64,000 bases of DNA, from NCBI GenBank assembly GCA_002348545.1, contig DEBM01000018.1:1-64000 (forward strand). Reading direction: 5' to 3'. The notes below the pieces were generated by a model. It was not told the origin of the DNA. It did not search any database and saw only the letters and a program-made list of their open reading frames with translations. The translations under genes were made by a program, and so were the position numbers. Numbering within the stretch: position 1 is the stretch's first letter; the number at the start of each line of letters is the position of its first letter. The stretch is from Balneolaceae bacterium UBA2956 (lineage in GTDB: Bacteria; Bacteroidota; Rhodothermia; Balneolales; Balneolaceae). Shown here in pieces: positions 26,459 to 36,596 of this stretch.

Positions 26459-27286
26459 ATGACAAAAGTAATACCGTTTGTAACCAAAGATGGATCTTCT
26501 ACCCTCTTTTCAAAACACTACAATCAGTACTATCACAATCCAAACGGAGCGCTAGCAGAAAGTCAGACAGTATTCATAAAGCGCCTGAACATTGATGATT
26601 ATCTCAAAGCACATAACGGTGAACTTATGATTTTTGAAATGGGCTTTGGTACAGGACTAAATTTCTTATTGGCCGCTCAAGCCTTTTTGAAGTCATTCTC
26701 TAACTTACATAATACAGGTTCTACAGCTTTACATTTTTATTCGGTTGAAGCGTACCCCATCTCTACAGAAATTGCCGCGACTTTTGAGTATCCTATTGAC
26801 TGGCAAAGAGACACTATGAAAGAATGGTTTTCCAAAAGTATGAAGGGGTTAAAAAAGGGATGGAATCATTATCAACCAGAAAAGGATCTTCCCATTTTCT
26901 TGCATTTATATTGGGGTAATATTCAAGAAATAACTGAATTAAAACCTTTTAGCCAATGCATCAATTTCTATTTTCACGATCCCTTCTCCATTCAACAGAA
27001 TCCAGAATGCTGGACACCTGGTATTTTTGAACGTTATAAGAAATGGGGTCATCCTCATGCAAAACTAAGCACTTACGCGGCTGCCACTCAGATTCGAGCG
27101 GCTATGGCGGTAACTGGCTGGCAGGTATATAAAGCGACTGGGGCCCTTGGGAAAAGGGAAATGACCATAGCCAGTTTAGAAGAACTACCCAATAGAGTCC
27201 TCCAAAAACAACAATTAAAAACCTGTGACCTTCAAAGTTTAATAAAGCGCTGGCATGCCGGAGAATGGATACCTTACGGGAACTAA
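26459..27286 (+). CDS. mnmD: tRNA 5-methylaminomethyl-2-thiouridine methyltransferase, MnmD type
   Basis: The 275-residue protein carries the SAM-binding stretch IFEMGFGTGLNFLLAAQ and the FHDPFSIQQNPECWTPGIF segment of the DUF752/MnmC N-terminal methyltransferase family. Here the methyltransferase stands alone, without the FAD oxidoreductase half found in the fused enterobacterial MnmC, as is usual in Bacteroidota. It should complete the wobble-uridine modification of tRNAs. The stop TAA shares four bases with the convergent serA stop (CTAA, 27283-27286). Confidence 0.88.
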   Translation: MTKVIPFVTKDGSSTLFSKHYNQYYHNPNGALAESQTVFIKRLNIDDYLKAHNGELMIFEMGFGTGLNFLLAAQAFLKSFSNLHNTGSTALHFYSVEAYPISTEIAATFEYPIDWQRDTMKEWFSKSMKGLKKGWNHYQPEKDLPIFLHLYWGNIQEITELKPFSQCINFYFHDPFSIQQNPECWTPGIFERYKKWGHPHAKLSTYAAATQIRAAMAVTGWQVYKATGALGKREMTIASLEELPNRVLQKQQLKTCDLQSLIKRWHAGEWIPYGN

Positions 27287-28872
27287 CTCAATGAAATAAA
27301 TCGCATGGCTTTTATTCCATCCTTACCCCGAATATTATTGGTTTCTTCCTCAGTTAACTTACGATCGACGGCTATTGCGGTAATTGCGTTTGAGCCTCTG
27401 GATGCTCGCCCCAAACTTAGCGCCCCAATATTTATAGATTCTTCCGCCAAGGCACCACTTACCGAAGCTAGCATACCTGGTTTATCTTCGTTTTGATATA
27501 GCAGTAGATCCCCTTCTAAGCGCATTTCCAATCTGTATCCATCGATGTCTACCACTCGATAATCTCCATCGCCAAAAAGAGTAGCCGAAATACTTTTATA
27601 CTCTTTATTCTTAGGCATTCGAATCGTGATCAAGTCTGAGAAAGTTTTAGTTCTATTAGATGTTACTTCTTTAATTTGAAACCCACGTTCGTCCGCGTAA
27701 ATACGAGCGTTAATTAGGTTTATCGAATCATCGACATACTCGCTAATAATTCCCTTGAGAATACTATCTGTTAGTACATCTGCATATTTGGTGCAAAGAC
27801 CAGCGTAATCAAATTCTAATTCGCTGGTTTGTTCGGGTGATAATTGCACCATGGCCTTACCTAATTTTTCTGCTAGAACGAGATATGGTTGAACCTCTTT
27901 GTTAGCTAAAAGTGCAATTGATTTACCATTTATACTTCCCTTATAGTTGGTATTTTCGAGTGCATCAGCCATCTGAGCCGCTATTTGTTCCGCTACTTTT
28001 TCCTGAGCTTCCTCAGTAGAGGCACCTAGATGAGGTGTACAGATGATTTTTGGATGAACTAACATTTGATAAATTTCTTCAGTGGGTGGTTCGGTAGAAT
28101 ACACATCCAAGGCAACACTACCTAATACTCCCTCATTCAATAATTCTGGTAAGTCCGCTTCCTCATAAATCCCACCACGAGCACAATTAACCAAACGCAT
28201 ACCTTTTTTAAGTCCTTTTTTATTGGCCAGAGAAATAAGGCCTTTGGTTTTTTCGGTAAGTGGGGTGTGCACCGTCACATAATCACTCATAGAAAGAAGT
28301 ACTTCTAGGTCAACTAATTTAACGCCTAATTGTTGTGCATGTTCTTTAGTAGAAAATGGGTCATATGAAATAATTTCCATCCCAAAAATTTTCATTCGTC
28401 TGGCCACTTCAGATCCAATCTTTCCTAAGCCTACTATACCTAATATTTTACCATGAACCTCAGTTCCCATATACGCTTTACGATTCCATCCACCCCCTTT
28501 TACAGTTTGTACCGCAGCCGGGATATTTCGTGACATTGCGATGATTAATCCACAAGTGTGCTCTGCCGTTGATATGGTATTCCCATCTGGAGTATTCATG
28601 ACTAATACTCCTTTTGCAGTAGAGGCGGGAATATCAATATTATCGACACCTACCCCGGCGCGACCAATCACTTTAAGTTTTTGAGCATGTTGTAATAGTT
28701 CTGCAGTAACCTTAGTAGCACTACGAACAACCAGTCCATCATAATCACCAATACATGCATATAATTCTTCAAAGGTGAGAGTATCGGGTTGAATCGCTTT
28801 GATACCACGCTGTTCAAAAACTTGTTTACAGACAGGATCAACACTATCGAGAAGGAGTACGGAAAATGACAT
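27283..28872 (-). CDS. serA: D-3-phosphoglycerate dehydrogenase
   Basis: The 529-residue protein is a long-form SerA. The NAD-binding motif is GLGKIGSEVARRMK. Active-site blocks are NCARGGIYEE (Arg), the Glu region before STEPP, and CTPHLGASTEEAQ (His). An intervening ASB domain follows, then a C-terminal ACT domain (NEDKPGMLASVSGALAEESI) for serine feedback. It makes 3-phosphohydroxypyruvate, the first step to serine. It stands alone, 96 bases downstream of engB. Confidence 0.96.
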   Translation of the reverse strand: MSFSVLLLDSVDPVCKQVFEQRGIKAIQPDTLTFEELYACIGDYDGLVVRSATKVTAELLQHAQKLKVIGRAGVGVDNIDIPASTAKGVLVMNTPDGNTISTAEHTCGLIIAMSRNIPAAVQTVKGGGWNRKAYMGTEVHGKILGIVGLGKIGSEVARRMKIFGMEIISYDPFSTKEHAQQLGVKLVDLEVLLSMSDYVTVHTPLTEKTKGLISLANKKGLKKGMRLVNCARGGIYEEADLPELLNEGVLGSVALDVYSTEPPTEEIYQMLVHPKIICTPHLGASTEEAQEKVAEQIAAQMADALENTNYKGSINGKSIALLANKEVQPYLVLAEKLGKAMVQLSPEQTSELEFDYAGLCTKYADVLTDSILKGIISEYVDDSINLINARIYADERGFQIKEVTSNRTKTFSDLITIRMPKNKEYKSISATLFGDGDYRVVDIDGYRLEMRLEGDLLLYQNEDKPGMLASVSGALAEESINIGALSLGRASRGSNAITAIAVDRKLTEEETNNIRGKDGIKAMRFISLS

Positions 28873-28968
28873 AACGAGACATCTTGAGAGTTATTATTGT
28901 TGAAAAATTAACAAAAAAAAGGTGTAGGTTGACAAAGATATTTTTATAAAGCTTGATGATTATATCTA

Positions 28969-29556
28969 TCAGCTTACAAATTCCCAAATGAGTTCTTTAA
29001 TATCCTCAATTCCATCTTTATTCTCTGCAGAATATGATATAATGGGTACTTCAATGTTCATATTGTAAAGCAACTTTTTTAAATTTGAACTCGTCTGTTG
29101 TACTTTATTTTTTGAGATTTTATCGGTCTTTGAAAGCATAACAGAAAATGGAATTTGCTCGGTTGCTAACCAGTAAAAAAAATCTTCATCCAATGCAGAG
29201 GGGGGATGCCTAGCATCTATTACGTGAAGCACCATGCGCAATGTTTCACGCTGAGTTAAATAAACACGTATATTTTTACCCCACCGTTCTCGCTCTTTTT
29301 TCGGCACTTTAGCGTAACCATAGCCAGGTAAATCAACTAGGTAACATGTCTCACCAACTTTATAATAGTTCATTTGCTGGGTTTTGCCTGGCACATTGGA
29401 AGTACGAGCTAAATTTTTTCTTTTGAGCAGAGCATTTATTAAAGATGATTTTCCCACATTAGACCTACCAGCAAAACAAAACTCGGGTAAGTCCATAAGT
29501 GGACAGTCTTCTAGTTGTAGTGCACTGGTAATAAAAGTAGCGGGATTATTAAACAT
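28969..29556 (-). CDS. engB: Ribosome biogenesis GTP-binding protein EngB/YsxC
   Basis: The 195-residue protein is of the TrmE-Era-EngA-like GTPase class. G1 is GRSNVGKSSLINAL, G3 is VDLPGYGYAKV and G4 is SKTDK. Size and the FAGRSNVGKS context match EngB (YihA/YsxC), needed for assembly of the large ribosomal subunit. It starts 23 bases after purF on the same strand and is probably co-transcribed. Confidence 0.95.
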   Translation of the reverse strand: MFNNPATFITSALQLEDCPLMDLPEFCFAGRSNVGKSSLINALLKRKNLARTSNVPGKTQQMNYYKVGETCYLVDLPGYGYAKVPKKERERWGKNIRVYLTQRETLRMVLHVIDARHPPSALDEDFFYWLATEQIPFSVMLSKTDKISKNKVQQTSSNLKKLLYNMNIEVPIISYSAENKDGIEDIKELIWEFVS

Positions 29557-29579
29557 GGCGTTTTATTCTACCCACATAT

Positions 29580-31088
29580 TTATACCAATTCGTTCTCATC
29601 TTTTTGAAAACCAAATTTGACAGGAACAGGATACTTTGAAGTAAAGCATGCGGTACAATAATCATCACCAGAAGGATTCGCTTCCTTCACAGCATGTACC
29701 AACCCATCAGTTGAAAGGTAGCGAAGACTATCCACACCGATTTCTGCCGCTATTTTTTTAATATCTCGATTAAACCGATTAGCAATTAATTCTTCAGGTG
29801 AAGGAAAATCCATGCCATAATAGCAGGGACTAACAACCGCAGGTGAACTTACTAAAAAATGAATTTCAGCTGGATTACAAGCTCGAATCATCTTTATTAG
29901 ATATTGAGAGGTAGTTCCTCTTACTATACTGTCATCTACGATAATGACTGAACGACCCTCGATTACTCCATTCACAGGGTTAAATTTTGTGCGTACTTTT
30001 TGTTGACGTGATTTCTGTCCAGGGGAAATAAAAGTTCTTCCTACATAATGGTTTCGAATCAATCCAATATCATATTTACAGTCAAAACCCATTTTTTGAT
30101 TCTCACTAGCATAACCTATTGCAGCAGTATTTGATGAATCAGGAACCGAAATAATTACTGGTCTAGTACTAGTTCTACTTTGAATAACTTCGTTAACTGG
30201 ATGTTCTTTTGCTAAAGTTTTACCAAGATTACGACGTATTTTATCCACCATTTCACCAAAAATCATACTATCTGGTCGTGAAAAGTATACATACTCAAAA
30301 ATACATTGTGATGTGGCCCCAAATTTTGATGCAATATGAAAAGATTTTAAATTTTCAGGTGATATCTTATTCCTTGCTGCATTATGTGGAATAATTAATA
30401 TCTCCCCGGGATTAATATCTCGAATATATTTTGCCCCTATTATATCAAAAGCGCAAGTCTCAGAAGCTACACAATAAGCACCATCTTTTTCACCAAGGGC
30501 CAAAGGTTTAAAACCATTTGAGTCCCGTATTGCAATCAAAGCATCATCCGTCAAAATAACCAAACTGAATGCACCCTCTAACTGTTCTACAGCATCAATA
30601 ATTTGTTCGATCTGCTTATTTTTTTTACTCTGGGCAATCAAATGTAAAATTAACTCTGTATCAGAGGTACTTTGAAAAAGAATACCATCTCTAGTAAATG
30701 CTTCTCTAATTTGTTTAGCATTGGATAAGTTTCCATTATGGCCTATGGCAAGGTTACCTAACTGATAATGCACAGTGAAAGGTTGTATATTAGACGGATT
30801 TTTAGATGAACCAGATGTTGAGTACCGATTGTGACCTATAGCTGATCTGCCTTTAAGGATTTTTTTAAAAATCTTTGGCTTATTGAATACACTCAGTACT
30901 AAGCCAAAGTCTTTATAGTTAGGCATCACATTTTTTTCCTTGTCTTCATCGTAATAAATGCTAACGATACCTGCTGATTCCTGACCTCTATGTTGAAGTG
31001 CATGAAGGCCGTAATAATTATAAAGAGCAGCTTCAGGATGATCTGCTATTCCAAAAACACCACAATAATCTCGTGGTTTATCCATCAT
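29580..31088 (-). CDS. purF: Amidophosphoribosyltransferase
   Basis: The 502-residue protein starts MMDKPRDYCGVFGIAD. Cys9 is the expected N-terminal nucleophile of the glutamine amidotransferase domain, preceded by a short propeptide. HNRYSTSG and GHNGNLSNA follow. The phosphoribosyltransferase loop is SVIIVDDSIVRGTTS. Cys residues in SETCAFD, SSPACYYG-like (VVSPCYYG) and YCTACF match the four ligands of the iron-sulfur form known from Bacillus. It catalyses the first step of purine synthesis. engB follows after 23 bases. Confidence 0.96.
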   Translation of the reverse strand: MMDKPRDYCGVFGIADHPEAALYNYYGLHALQHRGQESAGIVSIYYDEDKEKNVMPNYKDFGLVLSVFNKPKIFKKILKGRSAIGHNRYSTSGSSKNPSNIQPFTVHYQLGNLAIGHNGNLSNAKQIREAFTRDGILFQSTSDTELILHLIAQSKKNKQIEQIIDAVEQLEGAFSLVILTDDALIAIRDSNGFKPLALGEKDGAYCVASETCAFDIIGAKYIRDINPGEILIIPHNAARNKISPENLKSFHIASKFGATSQCIFEYVYFSRPDSMIFGEMVDKIRRNLGKTLAKEHPVNEVIQSRTSTRPVIISVPDSSNTAAIGYASENQKMGFDCKYDIGLIRNHYVGRTFISPGQKSRQQKVRTKFNPVNGVIEGRSVIIVDDSIVRGTTSQYLIKMIRACNPAEIHFLVSSPAVVSPCYYGMDFPSPEELIANRFNRDIKKIAAEIGVDSLRYLSTDGLVHAVKEANPSGDDYCTACFTSKYPVPVKFGFQKDENELV

Positions 31089-31458
31089 AAAATTCTAATA
31101 GTTTATTAATTTCTAGATAATATAGATAAAGTAAATGAGTTACTTTTGTTAATTTATCCACAAGATATCACCACTTTACCTCGTATTATTTTGAGTTTAT
31201 GCAAGGAATGCCGGAAATTTTAATTATTATTTACCTTTATCGCTTATTCATTCCTTTTTATTTTATTGAAGGTTTTTGTATCTAAAACACCCTTATTGAA
31301 AAAATACGTTAAGTGGCCTTGCTTATTTCTAAGATTGCGATAATTTGGTGTATTGAATCTTATATAGACTTATGGCTCATAAAATAGCACTTATTAATGT
31401 TATGAACTCTTATTTTACAGTCATTAGACTTACTAACATACACTAACACAAATAATTT
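31089..31458. other. 370-bp divergent promoter region between purF and the Asp-box protein
   Basis: The region is AT-rich and without a credible reading frame. It must carry promoters in both directions. A Bacteroidota-type -33/-7 element was looked for by eye and none was convincing. No riboswitch-like fold such as a purine aptamer was recognised upstream of purF. Confidence 0.5.
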
Positions 31459-34400
31459 ATGATACGACAAATATCTATGTGGATGTTGAGCTGGACTCTT
31501 CTACTTTTTATGCTCATACCTTCCACTTTTGCACAACAAACCACAGAAGTTACTAATCTTAATTATTCGGCTTTTAAATGGCGTGGGGTAAGTACTGGTT
31601 TTGCATCCGGGCGTATTTCTGATATTGCTATTCATCCCGATGATGAAAACCATTGGTATGTAGCCGTCGGCTCTGGAGGGGTTTGGAAGACTGAGAATGC
31701 TGGTATCACGTGGACTCCCATTTTTGATAGAGAATCTTCTTATTCTATAGGAAGTGTGACCATTGATCCGAATAACCCCAATACCATCTGGGTAGGTACA
31801 GGAGAAAATGTAGGTGGCCGGCATGTTGGTTTTGGCGATGGGGTCTATCGAAGCACCGACGCCGGTGCATCCTGGACTAACATGGGTTTAACTGCCTCGG
31901 AACATATTTCTAAAGTGGTAATTCATCCTGAAAACTCTGATGTGATATGGGTTGCTGCACAAGGCCCATTATGGAATGCCGGAGGAGAACGTGGCTTATA
32001 CAAATCGACAGATGGAGGTTCTAATTGGTACAAGGTTTTAGGCGATGATGAGTGGGTTGGTGTTACTGATATAGTCATAGACCCTAGTAATCCTGATGTA
32101 CTTTATGCTGCCACATGGCAACGCCACAGAACAGTTGCAGCTTACATGGGTGGCGGACCTGGCACGGGTATTCATAAATCTACTGATGGCGGTGAAACTT
32201 GGATGGAACTCAAAAAAGGTATTCCTGGCTCCAACAAAGGAAAAATTGGGCTAGCGATATCACCACAACAACCTGATATTATATATGCAGCAATAGAGCT
32301 AGATCGAACCAAAGGTGGCCTTTTTATGTCCGAAGACAGAGGGGCAAGTTGGAAAAAAATGTCGGATATGGTCTCCGGTGGAACAGGACCTCATTATTAT
32401 CAAGAGCTATATGCATCACCCCATCACTTTGGCCGTATTTATCTTATGAACGTTCGTACGATTGTATCTGATGACCACGGTCGCACCTACAGCAACTTAC
32501 CCGAACGAAATAAGCATTCAGATAATCATGCACTGGCATTCCGCGCCGACGATCCTGATTATCTTCTAATGGGCAGCGATGGTGGTGTATATGAAAGTTA
32601 TGATCATGCCAATAATTGGAGATATATTGGTAATCTGCCATTAACACAATATTACAAGGTAGCCGTAGATGATGAACTCCCCTTCTACAACCTATATGGT
32701 GGAACACAGGATAACGGAACTCATGAAGGCCCTTCAGCTACAGATTTAGTTGAAGGTATTCGAAATACAGATTGGAAACATATTCTATTTGCAGACGGAC
32801 ACGATACTGCAACCGAACCTGGTAATCCCAATATTGTCTATGGTGAAACACAAAGAGGTGGTCTACATCGTATCGATCGTGCAACTGGAACCGTCACCTT
32901 TATCCAGCCACAACCTCTTGAAGGGGAAGATTATGAACGGTACAATTGGGATGCTCCTATATTAGTTAGTCCACACAGTCCAACAAGACTCTATTTTGCT
33001 TCTCATAGAGTCTGGCGATCTGATGACAGAGGTGATTCTTGGGCTCCGATATCTGAAGATTTAAGTCGTGACCAAGAACGAATGAATCTTCCTATTATGG
33101 GACGCATACAAAGTTGGGATAATGCCTGGGATATGAATGCCATGTCTGACTATAACACCATCACATCCTTGGGAGAATCTCCCTTACAAGAAGGATTACT
33201 TTACGTGGGTACCGATGATGGAATTATTCAAGTAAGTGAAAATGGGGGAGAGAGCTGGAATAAAATTGAAGTGGGTAACATTAAAGGTATTCCAGCAACC
33301 GCTTTTGTAAATGATATTCGAGCCGATTTACACGATGTTAATACGGTATATGCTGCCTTGGATAATCATAAATATGGAGATTTTACTCCCTATATCATCA
33401 AAAGTACCAACCGTGGGAAATCTTGGTCCATAATTTCTAGTGATTTACCTGAGCGGCATTTAGTCTGGAGAGTCATACAAGATCATGTAGCCCCCAGTCT
33501 TTTATTTGCGGCCACGGAGTTCGGGGTATATTTCACCTTAGATGGTGGCAATGAGTGGATAGAATTTAACGCAGGTCTTCCAACCATATCAGTACGCGAT
33601 ATTACCATCCAGCGGCGAGAGAATGACTTAGTAGCTGCAACTTTTGGCCGAGGATATTACATAGTAGATGACATTAGTCCCCTCCGAGAAATCTCGAGAG
33701 AAATGTTAGCAAAAGACGCTGATCTATTCCCAACGCGCCCAGCTAAATGGTTTATGCCACGTGCGGTAGAAATTGATCCTGGAGCTTCTTTTTTCACTGC
33801 TAAGAATCCAGAATTTGGTGCCACCTTTACTTACTATTTAAAAGATGGTCTAACTACCAAAAAAGCAGAACGAATGAAGTCTGAACGAGCCATAGCGGCC
33901 GATCAAGATATACCATTCCCTGGTTGGGATGCACTGGAAGATGAAATGCGAGAAAATAAGCCATACATTCGCATTAGCATATCCGATGCGGACGGGAATG
34001 TTATTCAAACCGTAAAAGGTTCTGCTAGAAAAGGGCTTAATAGAGCTACATGGGATCTTCGTTTAGCTTCTCAGAATGTGGTTTCTCTTGTTCGCCGGGG
34101 TGGTGGAGGTGGATGGTTTGGTGGCGGTTTCATGGCCGTACCTGGCACCTATACAGCACATTTAGCGAAGGTTGAAGCTGGCGTGGTAACCTCTCTAGAT
34201 GACCCTATTGAATTTGAGGTAATCCCTCTGCGTGAAGCTAGTATTCCTGGACCTAGTTTCGAAAAACGGTTAGCATTTCAGAATGAGATCATTGCATTTC
34301 AAAGAGAGGTCACAATAACGATGCAAAATTTTGAAAAAAGTATGAATCGATTAAAGGCAATGAAAAGAGCTCATGAATTAGCACTTAGACCTTCGAATGA

Positions 34401-34707
34401 TCTCAACAAAAAGCTACATAATACACACATGCAATTGTTAGAATTACAAGAACTAATGCAAGGTAGTGAAGCAAAAAATGAAGTAGGTGAACAAAGTCCG
34501 CCTAATTCTAATGATCGAATGATGGTTGGAATAAGAAATCTTTACACATCTACACATGCACCAACAAAAATGCATGAGGAAATGCTAAGTATTGGTAAAT
34601 CAGAATTTATTGCTGCGAAATCTAAATTTAGACGTATAATGAGTGATATCTTACCAGCTTTGGAAGCTGAGCTAAATGAAACGAAAGCACCACCAATTCA
34701 AAACTAA
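31459..34707 (+). CDS. Large secreted Asp-box (BNR/sortilin-like) beta-propeller protein
   Basis: The 1082-residue protein has a signal peptide (LLLFMLIPSTFAQQ, cleavage near residue 25). At least seven Asp-box repeats follow, for example STDAGASWTNM, STDGGSNWYKV, STDGGETWMEL, SEDRGASWKKM, SDDRGDSWAPI, SENGGESWNKI and STNRGKSWSII. These define a large propeller (about residues 40-730). The C-terminal third is a beta-rich region with a glycine run (about 880-890), then a helical, charged tail. Related proteins are widespread in Bacteroidota and are often annotated as glycosyl hydrolases or VPS10-like; no catalytic residues can be assigned. It stands alone and ends at a strong terminator. Confidence 0.85.
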   Translation: MIRQISMWMLSWTLLLFMLIPSTFAQQTTEVTNLNYSAFKWRGVSTGFASGRISDIAIHPDDENHWYVAVGSGGVWKTENAGITWTPIFDRESSYSIGSVTIDPNNPNTIWVGTGENVGGRHVGFGDGVYRSTDAGASWTNMGLTASEHISKVVIHPENSDVIWVAAQGPLWNAGGERGLYKSTDGGSNWYKVLGDDEWVGVTDIVIDPSNPDVLYAATWQRHRTVAAYMGGGPGTGIHKSTDGGETWMELKKGIPGSNKGKIGLAISPQQPDIIYAAIELDRTKGGLFMSEDRGASWKKMSDMVSGGTGPHYYQELYASPHHFGRIYLMNVRTIVSDDHGRTYSNLPERNKHSDNHALAFRADDPDYLLMGSDGGVYESYDHANNWRYIGNLPLTQYYKVAVDDELPFYNLYGGTQDNGTHEGPSATDLVEGIRNTDWKHILFADGHDTATEPGNPNIVYGETQRGGLHRIDRATGTVTFIQPQPLEGEDYERYNWDAPILVSPHSPTRLYFASHRVWRSDDRGDSWAPISEDLSRDQERMNLPIMGRIQSWDNAWDMNAMSDYNTITSLGESPLQEGLLYVGTDDGIIQVSENGGESWNKIEVGNIKGIPATAFVNDIRADLHDVNTVYAALDNHKYGDFTPYIIKSTNRGKSWSIISSDLPERHLVWRVIQDHVAPSLLFAATEFGVYFTLDGGNEWIEFNAGLPTISVRDITIQRRENDLVAATFGRGYYIVDDISPLREISREMLAKDADLFPTRPAKWFMPRAVEIDPGASFFTAKNPEFGATFTYYLKDGLTTKKAERMKSERAIAADQDIPFPGWDALEDEMRENKPYIRISISDADGNVIQTVKGSARKGLNRATWDLRLASQNVVSLVRRGGGGGWFGGGFMAVPGTYTAHLAKVEAGVVTSLDDPIEFEVIPLREASIPGPSFEKRLAFQNEIIAFQREVTITMQNFEKSMNRLKAMKRAHELALRPSNDLNKKLHNTHMQLLELQELMQGSEAKNEVGEQSPPNSNDRMMVGIRNLYTSTHAPTKMHEEMLSIGKSEFIAAKSKFRRIMSDILPALEAELNETKAPPIQN

Positions 34708-34724
34708 CTCGGTTAATAAATTTT

Positions 34725-34757
34725 AAAGCCTCAAACAATTGTTTGAGGCTTTTTTAA
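34725..34757 (+). terminator. Strong intrinsic terminator after the Asp-box protein gene
   Basis: GCCTCAAAC (34728-34736) pairs perfectly with GTTTGAGGC (34741-34749) around AATT, flanked by AAA and a run of six T. It lies about 20 bases after the stop codon. The A run on the other side would let it work on the minus strand too. Confidence 0.9.
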
Positions 34758-34802
34758 TTAATTAATTTCGCATGATTTTAATCATAAAATTTATATGTAA
34801 TT

Positions 34803-36596
34803 ATGTCCTTAAAGAATAAAAACAGAATATTTTGGCTAATTACTTTTTTTACTCCAGTTTTTTTATTTCTGATTATAGAATTGGTACTTATAGTAGGAGG
34901 ATATGAAAAAGAAAAACAGCATCTTTTTGTGGATGCACCTAACACACCTGAATATCTTATTGCCAATAATAAATATATAGAAAGATATTTTCCGTCATTT
35001 GTTCCAGTAATTGCCCCAAATCCTTTTAAAAAAATAAAAGAAACAAATACTTTTAGAATTTTTGTGTTTGGTGGATCTAGCACAGAAGGCTTTCCTTATA
35101 ATTTTTATACAAGCTTCCCAAACCAACTCAAACAACAACTTCTTTTAAATACAGAAGGTTTGAATATTGAAGTAGTGAATTTGGGTATGACAGCTGTTAA
35201 TTCATACGTAATTCATGATCTAGCAAAAAAAGTTTTACCTTATGATCCAGATGCAATACTGATTTATGCAGGTCATAATGAATATTATGGTTCTTTCGGT
35301 GCAGCTACGACACAATTTGGTTTTATTAATTCAATTCTAATAAAAAGATTAATTTTATGGCTTAAAAATTGGCGTCTATTTCAAATGCTAGAAGGAGTAC
35401 TTCAATATGATGTAGACAGTAAAAATATCAATGAAAGACGTACAATGATGGCTAAGGTAATTAGTCAATCAAACATAATTAAAGACTCAGAGATTTATAA
35501 TCATGGTATAGAACAATTTTTGAAAAATATAAGTGATGTCGTAAAAATTTTTGAAAATGAAAAGATACCCATTTTTATAGGTACAATTGCTTCAAATTTA
35601 AAAGATCAGACTCCATTAGGAGATAGTCCAGAGGTCTTAAAAACATATCAAAAAGCACAAATGATATTAAAGGAGGATAAACCTAATGCGGCATTAGTAG
35701 AGTTTCTAAAAGCAAAAGAGTTAGACGGAACAAGATTCAGAGCCCCAGAAGATATTAATAATGTAATCAATGAAATAACTACTGAAAGTTCAGCAAAGTT
35801 AATTCCTATTCAAGAACTTTTTAGAAATAAATCAATAAGTGGCATCGAGGATAACTCACTTTTTATTGATCATTTACATCCAAATCAACAAGGACACAAA
35901 TATATCGCAGACAGCTTCTTCGAAGCAATTATAAAATTGCCAAAATTACAAAATTATATAAATTTAAATCCTATTCGTCCTCCAGCTAATATTAGCCGCT
36001 TCGAAAAAGCCTATGCAGAAATTAGGATTGCCAGATTATTAGTGGGATACCCTTTTGAAAAAAATGTAGACATTAGCGATGAATTAAAATCTTTTAATCG
36101 CATTTTCGAAAGCTATTTAAACACAAATTATATTGATTCGATAGCAGCAATCGCTTCAAAAGAGAATATATTTATACCTATCGCACTGACTGAAGTTCTA
36201 TCAGAAGCAAGAAAACGAAATGATACACTTTCTATTGTTGAGCATTCGTATGACCTACTCAAATGGCAACTTAAATCTCGAAGTCTTATTGAAAATAGTA
36301 TCGAGTTTACTCTAAATAGCGGGGAAAAAGATGGCTACCTGATCAATATTTTATACAAAGTTATAAATGACGGGAATAAAGATCCCCGATATTATGACTT
36401 ACTTTCATCTTTATATTTATTAGAAGAGAACACCCAACAAGCAAAATATTGGCTCAATCAATCAGAGCTACGTACGCCTAGTTCACCCCGATTATTATAT
36501 AATTTCTCTCGATATCATATATTGAATGGTGATACACTAAAAGCTCAAGAATATTTCCAAAAATTTTTAGCTACACAACAGAAAAATCAAAACTAG
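34803..36596 (+). CDS. Membrane-anchored SGNH/GDSL hydrolase with TPR-like tail
   Basis: The 597-residue protein has one N-terminal membrane helix (about 9-32). The SGNH blocks are FVFGGSSTEGFP (Ser93 the likely nucleophile), NLGMTAVNSY, YAGHNEYYG (Gly/Asn) and DHLHPNQQGH (catalytic Asp and His). The second half (about 390-597) is helical with TPR-like spacing (LYLLEENTQQAKYWLNQSEL). Such enzymes act as esterases or acyl transferases on envelope glycans or lipids; the substrate is unknown. The gene is strongly AT-rich. Its stop TAG shares CTAG (36593-36596) with the convergent gene. Confidence 0.82.
   Translation: MSLKNKNRIFWLITFFTPVFLFLIIELVLIVGGYEKEKQHLFVDAPNTPEYLIANNKYIERYFPSFVPVIAPNPFKKIKETNTFRIFVFGGSSTEGFPYNFYTSFPNQLKQQLLLNTEGLNIEVVNLGMTAVNSYVIHDLAKKVLPYDPDAILIYAGHNEYYGSFGAATTQFGFINSILIKRLILWLKNWRLFQMLEGVLQYDVDSKNINERRTMMAKVISQSNIIKDSEIYNHGIEQFLKNISDVVKIFENEKIPIFIGTIASNLKDQTPLGDSPEVLKTYQKAQMILKEDKPNAALVEFLKAKELDGTRFRAPEDINNVINEITTESSAKLIPIQELFRNKSISGIEDNSLFIDHLHPNQQGHKYIADSFFEAIIKLPKLQNYINLNPIRPPANISRFEKAYAEIRIARLLVGYPFEKNVDISDELKSFNRIFESYLNTNYIDSIAAIASKENIFIPIALTEVLSEARKRNDTLSIVEHSYDLLKWQLKSRSLIENSIEFTLNSGEKDGYLINILYKVINDGNKDPRYYDLLSSLYLLEENTQQAKYWLNQSELRTPSSPRLLYNFSRYHILNGDTLKAQEYFQKFLATQQKNQN

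Noticed and set aside
21644..27286. The FAD oxidoreductase as the missing C-terminal half of MnmC for mnmD
   Set aside because: It is 4 kb away in another operon, and its N-terminal motifs fit glycine oxidase or putrescine oxidase-like enzymes; stand-alone mnmD is normal in this group.
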